The notes under the pieces were generated by a model. It saw nothing but the letters and a program-made list of their open reading frames with translations, did no database searches and was not told the origin of the DNA. 64,000 bases of DNA from contig JAFBJZ010000422.1 of the NCBI GenBank assembly GCA_016785225.1, forward strand, positions 2,100,001 to 2,164,000. The letters run 5' to 3'. The position numbers and the translations under genes were made by a program. Below are positions 13,991 to 26,710 of this stretch, piece after piece. Within the stretch, counting starts at the first letter, position 1. The number at the start of each line of letters is the position of its first letter. The DNA comes from Psettodes erumei (Eukaryota; Chordata; Actinopteri; Pleuronectiformes; Psettodidae).

Positions 13991-14040
13991 ATAGTCGTGG
14001 AAGAAGAATACATCTTGACTGCAACTGATTTGGACAAGTC

Positions 14041-17000
14041 ATGAGTGGATGCCCGTACTTTGAGAAGAGGCATTTGTATGTTCAATTTGTAACTGCAACC
14101 AAATTAGGGCTATTGAGGATTTGGCTCCTTAATTTTTCCATGCGTGTTGCATTTTTCTGATTCCAATGGGTGCAACAGTCTAAACACTTGCTAAAGTGTA
14201 ATTCAAGAAAAACACCAAGTAACGAAAGGCCTTCTCTCTTCACCCTGCAGGTTATTCAAAAACAAGCCTCCGAATACAGAAGACGAGGATGCCGCTCAGT
14301 CAGGGGTTAACAAGGCCAGTAAAGGAGGAATCATCTATGGAGACTACCTGCAGGTAGAAAACACCACCTGTCATATGCAGCTGTCTTTGGATTTTCAATG
14401 AAAGACAAGCACTGGAATTTGCATTTTAAGTTTTTTAGTCAAAATTGTTTCCGACCCTCAGCTCGACAAAGTAGTCTCAGCCCAGGTGTTGCAGAGTGAA
14501 CTAAAGGGCAACAAGATCCATGATGAGCACCTCTTCATTGTCACACATCAAGGTAAAACTAGAATAAAATTGTTGTTTTAATTTGGTATTCAGGTTAATA
14601 ATTTTTACAAACTCTTTTTGAATGTATTGGCAGTGCAGTTTCAGCTTTGAGGAATCTCTGAATCTTTAAAATTTATTTGAAAAAATGGAAAATGCTTCCT
14701 TAGAATTGAAAAAATTATAGTAAAATGAAATAAATATAATAATTAAATAAAGTGCAAATTTATTAACCTGTTCAAATTGGCATTTTTTCATAATACAGAG
14801 TGACTTGTCTCTTGTACTCTAAGCCCCTGTTAGACCCTGTTTATCTTGAAATATTAAACTAAATTGCTTCAAATGCATTAACTCTTTTGTGTTTTATTAC
14901 AGCCTATGAACTGTGGTTCAAACAGATTTTGTTTGAACTTGACTCAGTGCGAGAGATCTTCATCAGTGGTCATGTAAGTAACATTTGTGAGGAGAAGGAA
15001 GTTTATGTTATGGGTTTTTTTTCCTCATTCCAAAAAAAGAATTAGTATGTATGAAATACAGACAAATATATTTTTAATATTTTAAGTATGCCCTCGTATG
15101 CCCTAGATACAATATGATTCTGGCTGTGCCGAGCAGAATATTTTGTATGACTGAGTTCAAATCTTTTTGATGAGAACTGTCATTGTTGCACTCTGATGAC
15201 TGTTCAGAATACAAAATCATGGAGTAGAGTAATTTAAATAAAATGAAGACTACATAATCATCAGAGCACTATGATAGTCAGATCCCTCATTACCTCTGTT
15301 GAGGGGAAATTTAGAACTATTATATTCAGTCAGTCTGCCTTTGGAGTTCAGTCGTGGAAAAATAAGAAATTTTGCACATCACACAGGCTTATGTTCAGAA
15401 TTGAAATTAGGGCAATGCCAAAAGTCAGAAACTCTAGTTATTTCAGTAATTACATTTTTTCCCCTGTCCGGATATAAACCAACTCTTTACTATGATTTAC
15501 CTCCAGGTGCGAGATGAACGCAACATGCTCAAAGTCAACACTCGCATCCACAGGATTGTAATGATATTCAGACTGCTGGTCGACCAGTTTGCAGTGCTGG
15601 AAACAATGACAGCCTTAGACTTTTTCGACTTCAGGTGAGCTTATAAATAACTTCTTGGTATCTGTACTTCAGCTCTAAAAATTTTATGAGATGCACTCTG
15701 TCTGTGTGCATGTATGCTTACTTCTGTATGTTTGTGTGCAGGGAATACCTATCACCAGCCTCAGGCTTCCAAAGCCTCCAGTTTCGGCTCCTGGAGAACA
15801 AAATCGGGGTCCCGGACAACCTGAGGGTTCCATACAACAGGCGCCATTACAGGGACAATTTCCAGGGTCATGACAGTGAGATGCTGCTTTCCACTGAGCA
15901 GGAACCCACACTCTTAAAGCTGGTGGAGGTACGTTGTATATTTTTAGATTTAGTAAATTAAAGTAGGGCTCTGTGCATTTTCAACACTCTGTTTGCTGCA
16001 TCTTGCCCAAGATAAACTCATCTGCTACTATGCAGAGGAGGAATGTGATAAAACCTTGGGCTGTTGTTCTTCAGGAGTGGCTGGAGAGAACTCCTGGCTT
16101 GGAGGTGGATGGATTCAATTTCTGGGAAAGGCTGGAAATCAATATATTTGATGGGCTGAATCAAGAGAAGGAGAAAATTGAGGTATGAGATGCCTCCAGC
16201 TTTCAGGGAAAAAAACTTTGCTTTCCCTGGAGTGCACTGGTGATTGACAAGTGTCTGTATTTTTATTTGTGGGTTGTTTTTTTTTTTTTTTTAAGATAAT
16301 GCAAGATTGCGATGAGAAGGAGGACCTGATGGCTGAGCTTGTCAAACAGAAAGAAGTTTTCACTTCTCTGTTTGATGAAAAGCGTCATGACCATCTCCTT
16401 AGCAAAGGTGAGTGCTCTCTGCAGACTGAGAATGCGCCCAGTTATTTGAATGTCATCGAGGTCACATCAAGTCTTTTTTTTAAACTATGAAATGTTTATG
16501 AAACACTATTCTCTGATATTTTTTGGTGGTTTTACGACATATTGTGCCACAATATTTAATGTTTTGTAATTTTTCATTTACTATACAATGGCATAATATA
16601 CTATGACCATTATTTGTTCTCTACAGTATGTATTACATTCTGAAATTTAATATTGAGGTTCCAGTTTACAGAGCTACATAAAGACTATTTTCAGTTTGAC
16701 TTTAATATTTCAATATTTCCATCAAGGTGAGAGGCGGCTCTCTTACAAGGCCCTACAAGGTGCACTGATGATCTACTTCTACAGGTATGTGCTTTTTACA
16801 ACATTCCCTCGCTTGTTAAACTCTGTTGACAGTGTTTTCCATGTCATGCTTGCCTTAGACTAATTTGGCTTTAAGCCTTTGCTGCTGAGTACAGGGTCAC
16901 TGGGACAGTTGGGGTTTGCAACATCTTGCTTGATAGCTATGTAGTACAAGTTATTGTGCCAACAGGGACACCAGATTTCTTTTTTAAAACCAGGTCATCC

Positions 17001-18259
17001 AAGTCATGTGATATCTAGTAGCTGTTAAACATTGTCAGTTGGACTCCATGTGTGGTCACCAGGTTTTGTAGATCTGTGTAGTGATGATGTAAAGTCAAGA
17101 CACTCAGCCATGACAGTCACTGAAAGGTGATAATTCTTTGTGAAACTCTTTTATCTGAGACATTAATGGAATTGTGAGTATGGAATAGGCGATAGTTGCT
17201 CTTTTCACAACTGCTATTAACACCACCAGCAAACCCTTATGTACATCACTCTCATTCATTTATGTGTCCTTGTGTCCCCAAATCTTCTCTTACCTTTTAG
17301 GGAGGAGCCGAGGTTCCAGGTTCCCTTCCAACTGCTCACATCCCTCATGGACATTGACACGCTGATGACAAAATGGAGATGTGAGTGCTGTAGCAACAGA
17401 ACAGAAAAAAATAACCAGTGCTCTAATATTCTGCTTAACTCAAAGGAGAGTTTAAGGAACTAAGGTTAGTTCACAACCTCAGATGCAGAAGGATCGTACA
17501 ACATCCTCCATGTCTGCTGATCAATCCAACAACCAATCTTTTGTATTTCTTTTGTTTTTTGCTGACTTTTTACTGATCTCTCTGAATTATGTCAAAACAA
17601 TTTACAGTCCATTCTAAACAAGCTGAGCCAAACCATTGCTCATATCACAAAGGATATTTTTGTGTTTTGTTTTAGACAATCACGTATGCATGGTGCATCG
17701 TATGATTGGCAGCAAAGCCGGCACAGGGGGCTCATCCGGCTACCACTACCTGAGATCTACTGTCAGGTATTGTGTTGCTGTAAACTTTACCCCACTGATT
17801 GAACACTTTACACTGCAAGTATCTTTAACACTTCAGAGTCAATTTAGATAAGGACAGGATACTGCTACTCTGTGCTTATCTAAATTACCTGTCATATGGT
17901 CACTTCCTCCAGACATGCACAAACTGTATTTAAAGTTCATTTTGAAGGAGCTAAAACACCAGTTCTTTATTCAGTATTAAGTACATTGTAGCAGTAGTTC
18001 CAGTCAGCTTTTGCCCTTAAAAAGGTAAAATTTGTGACAGATGCTCAATTATATTGTAAGAGTACATGAGTTAAATATTTAATAAGTTATTTTCTTTTCC
18101 TTTAGTGACCGCTACAAAGTGTTTGTGGACCTGTTCAACCTGGCAACATTCCTGGTGCCTCGCCACTGGGTGCCCAAGCTGAATCCCAATGTACATACCT
18201 TCCTCTACATGGCTGAGTGCTGCGACAGCTCCTACTGCAGCAGTGAGGACTCAGACTAG
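14041..18259 (+). CDS. tdo2: Tryptophan 2,3-dioxygenase (complete, 12 exons)
   Basis: Cytosolic homotetrameric haem enzyme that opens the indole ring of L-tryptophan with O2 to give N-formylkynurenine, the first step of the kynurenine pathway. Exons: 14041-14075, 14251-14353, 14462-14552, 14903-14973, 15507-15634, 15742-15928, 16075-16182, 16296-16407, 16727-16784, 17301-17380, 17676-17766, 18106-18259. They total 1,218 nt, or 405 residues, against 406 in human. The tiny first exon gives MSGCPYFEKRHL, the family's N-terminus, and fixes the start; its donor is GTATGT. Conserved landmarks are HQAYELWFKQ with the active-site His, FREYLSPASGFQS, the haem-ligand His in CMVHRMIGSKAGTGGSSGYHYLRSTV (17684-17764) and the acidic SSEDSD tail. 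The frame has no break. The gene is tandem with tenm3 and convergent with ctso. Confidence 0.97.
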
Positions 18260-19278
18260 TCTCATTTGTCCGTCCTGCCTTCCTGTTTTTCATTGTCAGG
18301 TTTGTACACCTGAGAGAACATAAACATTGTAATTTTTCTTCCTCAAAGGAATAAATGAGGGCAATCGTAAAGCAACTTAAAGTGGCTGACAGTGTAAACT
18401 GCCACGATATCCATGAAGGACAAACATTTTCATCCCTGCTGGTTTACCGGGATTTGTGACATGTAAAATTTACTGTAAAGGTTTAATTGTAAATTTCACT
18501 GTTTGGAAGGCAAAGTAAAAGCTCTTGTTTTCCATTGTGATATTAATAAGCAAATTAGTAACTAATTTGTTGCAGCAGGCCACAGAAACCTGTGACACAG
18601 CGTCTCACCCTGAATAAATCAAACGGCCATAGCAGCCTGTTTCACTCTGATCTCTAATCGTGAGTGGTCACAAAGTATAAGCAGATGGCTCCTTGATACA
18701 ATTTGCTTAGATGTTTTTTCAATAAAAATTATGCAGATTCACTGTGACTGACCTGAAAGCAAATGGATTGGTGAGAGTGGTGATCACACTGCTGGCGTTT
18801 TTTACACGCATTGTTTTTCATGCCAGCACGGGGAAGGTGTCAGAGAGGGAGCTATTTCAGACTGCTGAGATGTGGCTTGGGCACAAGCCTCTGTGCAAAC
18901 AATCAATGTCAACAGTGAAAGTAAAACAACTTGGACAAGATAAGTGCCAAACTATAAAATATGAACCATGAAATGTGTACATACTGTTAATAATGTAGCT
19001 GTTGTAGATGTGTTGTATTGGAGATGTGCAGTATTCTTTACAGTGTTAAATTAATTTTGTATGTATTTATACAGTGATTAATGTGATCTCTGTATAGATA
19101 AATTTGAGTTATATTACTCCTGACATGTATCTACCTTATGTATTTAATAAGATACATATTTTGTACAGTGCATATATTGGCATATGTGTGTGAATTGCTC
19201 AATTATGACACAACATTTATCAACATATGAAGTGATTTATTTTGCTTTATTGATGTCAGATGGTGACCATTCAATAAA
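18260..19278 (+). other. tdo2 3'UTR with alternative polyadenylation signals
   Basis: AATAAA hexamers at 18350-18355, 18613-18618, 18721-18726 and 19273-19278 lie downstream of the tdo2 stop. The sequence up to the last one is AT-rich and UTR-like. Which signal is used cannot be told from the sequence. Use of the last one would make the transcript overlap the convergent ctso 3' end. Confidence 0.5.
19236..19251 (-). terminator. Candidate ctso poly(A) signals (minus strand)
   Basis: TTTATT on the plus strand at 19236-19241 and 19246-19251 reads AATAAA on the ctso strand, 229-244 bases beyond the ctso stop codon and past the CT/CA microsatellite. Confidence 0.45.
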
Positions 19279-19344
19279 AAAACGTTATGGTAAGTGACAT
19301 TTGAAGGCAAATACTGATTGATTTCAGTTTTGGCAGCACTGAAC

Positions 19345-19345
19345 A

Positions 19346-19410
<65 letters not shown>
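19345..19410. repeat. (CT)n-(CA)n compound microsatellite
   Basis: An uninterrupted CT run passes directly into a CA run of more than 20 units. It sits in the 3'UTR of ctso, on the opposite strand, and downstream of tdo2. Confidence 0.95.
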
Positions 19411-19413
<3 letters not shown>

Positions 19414-19479
19414 GTTCCTGTGTATACAATGCATACAAAAATGCATACAATGACACAGACAAAAATATACACAATGCAG

Positions 19480-19814
19480 TTAAAGAAACACTGCAGCCAC
19501 AGAATCTGCAATGCCTGGGAGAATACCAAAGAAAGAAAGATGTATTAATCCCTGAGGAGATAGACAGACAGACAAACAGATAGATAGATAGATAACGGGC
19601 ATGCTGTGTAACACACAGACACCATAGTATATGAATAGAAAATGAAAAGAGTCAGAGATCATTCTTACCACAAACGTTGCCACCAATTTTTATATAAACA
19701 TATCCTTCATTCCCCCATGAGGTTCCCCAGGAGTTCTGTACAATCCAGTATGGAATATCTCCTAAGACAGACAACATGCATTTCAAGTTTGAATTATTTA
19801 CAGGACAAGGAAAA

Positions 19815-19852
<38 letters not shown>

Positions 19853-22800
19853 ATGTGTGCTGCAGCTGCAACCACTTTAAACCATTACATAATCACTTTA
19901 AACCTTGTGTTATACCCATAAAACCCAAGTGTGTCTGAAATAATTAATGATGAGAAAAGACTGCTGTGTGTCAAGTATGTCAAGAAATAAACTGAGATAG
20001 CTGAGAACAACTATTAATGATACAGCTGCTGTAACCTTGTATCTGCAAAACCTTTCAACTTATCACACATCTGAAACCTGCAGTACGAAGCTGTAAGTGG
20101 TAACAGTCTAACTAATCAGAACATCTATACTTACATCCTGTAACGTGACACTGAGAAGCAAAGACATAGTCTTGGGTTTAGCAACCTATCTACTCTCCAT
20201 TCACTGTGGACCAAAGAGGACATACAGGAGGCAAAAGGGAAAAAAATAACTGTTAAACTATAAATCCAAAAATTTAGTTTTTATAATAATGAAGATTCAT
20301 GTCCGTATGTCAGTTCTTGTTTTTCCTAAAAGTATAGAAATTTTTCACCAGTGGGGTGAGATATTAACTCCTAACTCCTTCAACCATGTTCTAGAAATGA
20401 GGTCTGATGTCTTCCAACATGACTGAGTAAGGCACATTACTACAGTAATAAGTAAATTCCAAAATGAATACACGTCAATTTTTCACTGGGAATGGGAAAC
20501 TACCCCACTCCCTGCTAGCAGACTTTTCATTTGATATAAGAAAATTATAACTTTAAAAGTTAATCTATACCTTTTTCTATCTCCTTTTGTTTAAGCTCTT
20601 AATTGGGGGGATGAGACGCTCTGCTGCAGCAGCAGCTTGTGATTAAAGCTGATTAAGACTGGCATATTTTACCTAAAACTGTTGCCTGGTGCATTTGCTT
20701 TAAATTACTTTCACAGGCCCTAGGGTTGCTAAACATTCTTGACCTAAAAAGGTAAGTATTGGCTCAAGTAAAATACACAAATCCCTTTTTTGTTAAATTA
20801 CGATTCTATTCTCTTGCCAGTGTGATGGCAGCGTGTACCCGTAGTGTCATATCCAACAACCAGAACAGCATGATTGGACCACTGGCTGGAACAGTGGTGC
20901 TGGATGATTCCTCCCAGGTAATCCTGCCAGCTGACAGCATCCACGACAGCAGCCAAAGGACCATGCTCCAGCAGCTGACCCATCATTGCCTCCTCTTGAC
21001 CACTGCATCACAGAATGGAAAAACATTACTCTTGGGGCGGCAGGATGTAATTACAGAGCTTTTTGATACATTAATATGTAAACTGTACTGTAAATTCAGA
21101 GGGTCTGGGGAATGTATTTGGCCGTACTCTTTACGCAAGATATGAAGGTTATTGCTTAAGGTCCACATTTTACCATCGCTCGTTTCTCCTCTCTCCTTTT
21201 CCTCTCCTTCATCTGTCTATCCCTCTCTGAACAACAATTGCATATTTTCTCAAACATAAAATTGTCCTCAGTCTCTGTGCAGGCATCATTTGCCAACCCA
21301 TCTTGTCCTTCCACCAGACATTTCCCACGATGCTTCTCCTCCACCCAGCTCATGAGACATGGACCATGGAAGGGTCATGGACTATGTCGGAGCCAAAACT
21401 AAATTGAATAAAGCCACTTTGCATCACATTCATCTTGAGTTGGTGAAATTTTACGATCATGTTTTTTGATTTTGCTATGCAGCAGTAAAGAGCTGGCTTA
21501 TGAGACCCTTTATCAGAAACTTCACCATGACCCCTAAGAAGAGTCAGAAAGAGTGCAAAGGGTAAGTTTTTATGTTGGACCAGAGGATTGTTGAAGTAAT
21601 TTAGCGGTAGAATAACAATTACTAGTTTTAATAACTGCTGGCTTTACCATTAATTTCTATTTAAAAATTTTAAAAGTAGGATTATATTTACAAATTTTGT
21701 TGATAAAAAGCTACAAATAATGCAAGTTGCACGTAAGGAAATGGAAAATGTGAACTCTGTGAACTGTACTCTGTCAAAATCAAAACTAAATCAACTCTAA
21801 CAGAGGACTCTAATGTGAACTGTGACAGAAATATAACAGTACTGTGATAAAAAAAATAAAACAGGCATTACATATGCATGAGTGTGAGTCACGGGCCTCT
21901 TCAATATTAAATAAAGAGGATCTTCATTCACTTTCACCCACGATAACCTCTGGGCCAAAATAACTGGCCTGGAGACAAGAACCTCTGTGCTACTGAGCAA
22001 CCCATGTCCATGTTGACACAGTAAACACAGTGGTCTGTCATTGCGTAGGACCAATCCCCTACCCCTCTCCTCTGGCCTTGGTGCTTTACAAAAACAACCT
22101 CAAGATTGCATGTGATTTTACCACATTGTAGCAGTGTTAATTTTTAGCCTTTACTGGTTATAGACAACTTGAAAAAATGTGTCTTTTACCTGAAATCATG
22201 AGCAGTAAAATTCCTCAACGCAACGCCGTCATGTGACTGTGAGAAATAATGGCAGAGCCCTGTCTTGGCCTTGTATGGATACTCGGACTGAGGCACCAAT
22301 TTCACTCTGGTCTAGAGAGAAGGAAGTTGTTCTCAGTGAGTGTGTTATCTGAATACAAAATATTCATTCATTGTGTTTATGGAAGATCCTGTGAATTTAT
22401 GTTTACCTGTGGTGCACACCAGTCCTATTTTGCTTACTGACACTATACAGTGTCACTATACTCTAGTTAAAATACATGACGATATTACGTTATTTTTAAA
22501 AGTTCAGACTTTAAAGCAACATTGGTGCATCTTCAACACAGGTCTCCTCTGTCATTAACAGTCATACTCAATACATTGCTTTTGCATGTGAAGTGCTCGA
22601 GGTTTATTCAAACTTTGTACTGTATGTCTGATATTACATGAACAAATAACTGTACCTGCTTTAACCAGTTCAGAGCCAAGACTGGAGAGCCTCCATTGCA
22701 ACCACTATTTTTAAAGGAACAGTCCAGAACCTGCTGCACACTAAGCTGCTCCAGATGTGATCCCCCGATAGCATGGAGGGACTGCATGGCGCCAACCACA

Positions 22801-25800
22801 CTGAATGCCCAACAACTCCCACACTGCAAAAAAGGCAGCATTATAGTGTTGAGAAAAGAAAAAACAACAAAGGAAGGTTGAATGGTACTACACATTAGAT
22901 TGTTGCTTATATTTTTAGTGATACTTGCGGTTTTATTTTAAAAAATGTATTCAATTCTTGATCGCTAACTTCACGTCCTCCCATTGTCTCGTTTCCCACC
23001 AGTTCTCCCACCACACCTGCATCTTATCAGCTTATTAACCACACAGTATACACCAGCACACACATTACTCCTCTCCCAGATTGTCTTGTGATTACAAGCA
23101 GTGCAGCAGTCTTTGTGTTGTCCTATACGTGTCTGTCACTGCCTTTTTTTAAAAAAAAAATTTGGAGCTTGCCTCTCCTGAGCCCTTTGGATTTGTTTGG
23201 CTGTTTTGACTGCCTACCCGTGCACCAAACTCTGCCTCGCCCATTGGAATTGTTTGCCTCATGTGATTGATAACCTGTGTACCAACTTTGGACTGCGATT
23301 AAACAGACTTTTCAGTTGAGCATGCGTGTCTCTGGAGTCGTGCATGTGAGTCGATACCTGGTTGTCACAGAAAGATTCTTTAGGTCTGGACCAACACTAA
23401 GAAAACCACCACATCTTACAGTCCCCTGGAGGGAAAATCATTGCTTTTGTTGATCCCCATCCACAGAGTACTTCAATGTTTTGCTTGGGGAAACCAGCAA
23501 GATAAATGCTTATTTTTCACTGAATGCTGGTCTCTGTTCCACTGCAACCCTCCTGGCCATCAATTCCATATATATATATACAGGTTTATATATATATACA
23601 AATTTTACATACAATTTCAAATGGGGTTTGGATAGTTTGTAAAGTACTAGCTAAACTTGCTAATCACAGGAGGTTTGCATGTGATGGCATCAAAGACCTT
23701 TTTGATCATGAATCTATGTTGAATGTGGATGTTGGACATGATGACGAGGTGAGATTATCAGGCCGGTCTGAGTCAACTGTGACTGTTTGCTGCTGCCATC
23801 TACTGACAGAAACACCTCAGGTGTACTGTGTTTTGAGGAAAATCTTAATTTCTGCTACAGTTAATGAGGCTGAGGATCATCAATGATATTTTAAGAGAAA
23901 AAGTTGGTACTCCATATACAATTTTTAAATAGATTTATATTGCTTTTCTGAAACCAATCTTTTTTGAGACAAACCAGTGCATTTATTTTTCCTGATCTCA
24001 TTGTCTATCCAGCATGCGAATACATTTGCTTCACTTTTTCATCATAAATACCCATATGTGTGATGAAAACCTGAGCACTGCATGTAAAAAAAAAAAAAAT
24101 CCAATATTGTGTTGCTCAATATGGTTGCATGATGCAAAATCAATACTGAAATGAAAATCAGTCATTATTGCTGGGACTGGAGATAAGTATGTGCTGAGTA
24201 TACAAAATATAAGGACCATCTGTTCTCTCCTCCTCGAAAGCGCTGAAATGCACTTGAGTCATAAAAGTGGAATCAAGCGTAGGGAAAACTGGATCACAAA
24301 GAATTTATGAGAAGCGAGCGTCTTGATACTTCATGTCTTTGTGCATGGTACTGCATTTTATTTCCTGTCTATCCACATCCCCGTCATCTCCACGGGGCCA
24401 TGGACAACAAAAGGGCAAATCCAGGCAGAGAAACTGCAGTAGAGCAAAGTGGTAGGTGATTGTGGTCATGTACAGACACCACTGCCTGGGGTGGTAAGCC
24501 TTAGCTGAATTTAAGAGGGTAAAATATGTTATAGTCTTGGCTTTTTCCAGGATGGGCTATGTCTTTCCGAGGACAACAGTTTTACAGTGAAAATATCATC
24601 CCCAACGGCAAATTAACTGACTAAAGAGATAAAGGACAAAAAGAGCAGAGGGTGAACCTGCGAGGACAAGCAGCAACTCCATCTCACCTTCACTCCCTCA
24701 CATCATTTGTGTCCCCAGGTCCATTCTACTTAATGACTTAGATTTTCATTTTCACCTGCTTTTCCTTTTACACCTCACACAAAAACTTCTTTTGCTTTCT
24801 GTTACTTCATCTTCGACCTTCATCTTCTTTTCAGGATTTGAACCCTTCAACACAACTGGACTTCTGGACTTTTCAGTGAATCAGGGGACATTGTGTCCAC
24901 TCGTGATGCTTTTGAAATTAACAATTCAAAGAGGCAGAGGGGTTAAATGTGATTTTAAGAATGTTTAACAAGGTGATTGTACTGTTTTTGTGGGGGGAAA
25001 ATAACATATCAGGGACATTGTAAACTGTACATCAAGTAGCAAGCAAGGAATACATCTGTCAACATCATCACCTATTTGACTATTTTCTAGCAACTTGTGA
25101 CTATTATATCATGCCCTTTATACATATTTGGGTTATCTATTGCCCACCTGCTGGTTTCGACATCTTGTGATTGATTTATCTATTCATATTTTTTTTTCAA
25201 CACCAAAATAACAATTTTGTTTGAACATAACCCAACTGTGTTTCCATACCTACCTTCTCTACCTAGTTTACCAATCATTTCTCTGTGTAAACCTTACTGC
25301 TTGTTGGTTCTGGACTGGTGCCACCACCGCTTTGTCCCTCCAGTCAAATCTGGCTGGGAGCTCCTCTGTCTTCTGTCCAGAGAAATGGGGAGCTCTGTCA
25401 GTGCTTGCTCTCACGTAGCGATCTGCAGACGGAAGATACAGTTCAAAGTCTTTCCTGGATAAAAAAAGATGCATGTAAACAATGACTGTGCAGTAACAGC
25501 AATGTCATCCAGGAAGCAGGATGCTCAGTTACACTTTAAAACAATCCTCTGGACACACATAAGTGACCTGATGAAGTTATATGGATGCACGGTGAAGCAT
25601 TTTCAGTTCCTGTATAACTGCCCAGGAGACTTAATAAACAGATACAGTACACCTGATCCAATCCTGCAAACTTAGAATATGTGACAAAACTTCAGTCTAC
25701 CTCTGAATTCCTTCTGTGAGAGGTCAGAGAACTGGTTGATGCCATACTGAGCAGACTGTGGTGCTGTGGAAAATGAGTTCAGGGTTGCATGTCGCTTTCT

Positions 25801-26579
25801 AGCTTCCTGTAATAACACATTATTAGGCCTGGTTAGTTTATATGGAGGAGCAGCAAAATAAAGGCTGGTCATCAAAACGAGTTGCTGTACAAATCATTCA
25901 GTCATCAATCAATCATTCAAATCATTCATTCATTCATCAAACATTAACATATTATTAATGAGAAGACAGTGAAGAACAAAAAACAGAAATACCAACTGAA
26001 CTAACGAACAAGAATGATTTTGTATCTTACAAGCGTATCACGGTTTTCCTCTACATTTGTAAAATAGCTATTTTAAGTTGTCAAGTAAGTGTAGCGCAGA
26101 AAGAAGGACGTCATTTCCGTCTGAGCTGTAGTGGAACGAAAGTCGCATAACATTGGAATAGAAGTGTAAAGTACAGGTACTTGTCACGTTGAGGACTTCA
26201 ACTTGTAATGGACATATACTTTCGCTCATTACGTTTAATATCGTCATTTATTTACTTTTTAACAGAGATCTCTACCTGCTTTTTTACATTTCCTCATCTG
26301 CATGAGGGGGCGTGGTCTGCAGTGACGCTTGTTTTTAGTGTAAACTCAGTTTTCCTCTGCGCGTTACGCTCTTACCTGAAAATAGACCTGGCGACGTTTG
26401 AACTCCTCGCTGTTGACGTCATACAGGCGGTGAAACTTATCTCTGAAAGAGTCGAAATCCGCGGCAGAGCCGTTCAACGTATCCCGAGTCTCACCCGAGC
26501 TGACACTTTGACAGCACAGAGGAGAGACGAGTGCGCAAACCCCGACTGCAACGGCCGCAAACACCTGACAACCCCTCAT
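19480..26579 (-). CDS. ctso: Cathepsin O, papain-family cysteine protease (complete, 8 exons)
   Basis: Lysosomal C1A cysteine endopeptidase. Coding exons in transcript order: 26579-26376, 25806-25701, 25449-25298, 22823-22656, 22311-22190, 21002-20839, 19761-19669, 19514-19480. They total 1,044 nt, or 347 residues, and all phases close. The start gives a signal peptide (MRGCQVFAAVAVGVCALV). The propeptide carries the YGINQFSDLS motif. The mature enzyme begins near PARFDWRDKAVV, with the oxyanion Gln in QNQQ, the catalytic Cys in CGSCWAF (start of exon 4), the catalytic His in SNHAVLVVGY (exon 6) and the Asn in NSWGTSWG (exon 7). It ends in GIADSVAAVFL. The exon at 22311-22190 (VKLVPQSEYPYKAKTGLCHYF) is covered only out of frame by longer chance ORFs. 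The exon count matches human CTSO as I recall it. The gene is tail-to-tail with tdo2 and head-to-head with asb5. Confidence 0.95.
19520..19595 (-). repeat. LINE-tail-like remnant plus tetranucleotide repeat
   Basis: On the minus strand, CAGGGATTAATACATCTTTC resembles the 3' end typical of fish non-LTR elements (GGGATTAATAAA plus a short tandem repeat). It is flanked by GATA/GACA-type tetranucleotides (plus strand 19558-19594). It fills the last, 154-base intron of ctso up to its 3' splice site. Confidence 0.4.
19819..19850. repeat. (GT)n microsatellite
   Basis: About 16 perfect GT units inside ctso intron 6. Confidence 0.95.
22824..25297 (-). other. ctso intron 3 (largest ctso intron)
   Basis: A 2.5 kb intron separating the propeptide/mature N-terminus exon from the catalytic-Cys exon. 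It holds the possible retroelement tail at 22975-23370 and a TA-rich tract at 23569-23600. No further exon is needed, because phase 0 on both sides joins QNQQA to CGSC. Confidence 0.7.
22975..23370 (+). repeat. Possible retroelement 3' end fragment
   Basis: C/T-rich non-coding text ends in ATTAAACAGACTTTTCAG, then GCATGCGTGTCTCTGGAGTC and GTGCATGTGAGTC. This resembles the 3' tails of interspersed retroelements seen widely in fish introns (TTAAA, then a GCATGCGTCTCTGAGTC-like end). It lies in ctso intron 3. No coding part is recognisable and the family is not certain. Confidence 0.35.
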
Positions 26580-26710
26580 TTGGCTTGGTTGGGTTTCGAG
26601 ACATGCGCGGATTCAAAAGGGGGAAATGCGAAAAATGTTGAGGTGTTAGCGGAAAAAGGTGCGAGACAACGTTGGGCACATGCGCGGTGATCGAGAGGAG
26701 CTGCCGTGAC
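26580..26710 (-). promoter_or_regulatory. ctso promoter with NRF1-like sites
   Basis: Just upstream of the ctso start codon, two copies of CATGCGCGG (26602-26610 and 26679-26687) resemble NRF1 half-sites. The local sequence is richer in CpG than its surroundings, as at housekeeping-type TATA-less promoters. Sequence motif evidence only. Confidence 0.35.

Larger units (their letters stand above)
9291..14040. other. Intergenic interval tenm3-tdo2
   Basis: AT-rich DNA with no convincing coding exon. The only structure I recognise is the Tc1-like fossil at about 9975-10797. From 10800 to 14040 there are only short open frames without family resemblance and an A+T-rich background. Confidence 0.6.

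Noticed and set aside
19318..19548. Open frames through the CT/CA microsatellite (Ser-Leu and Thr-His repeats)
   Set aside because: Pure simple-repeat translations.
21481..21563. Minus-strand sequence around GTCATGGTGAAG considered as the missing ctso exon
   Set aside because: It gives stops or no family match in every frame. The real exon (VKLVPQSEYPYKAK...HDFS) was found at 22190-22311 with correct splice sites and phase.
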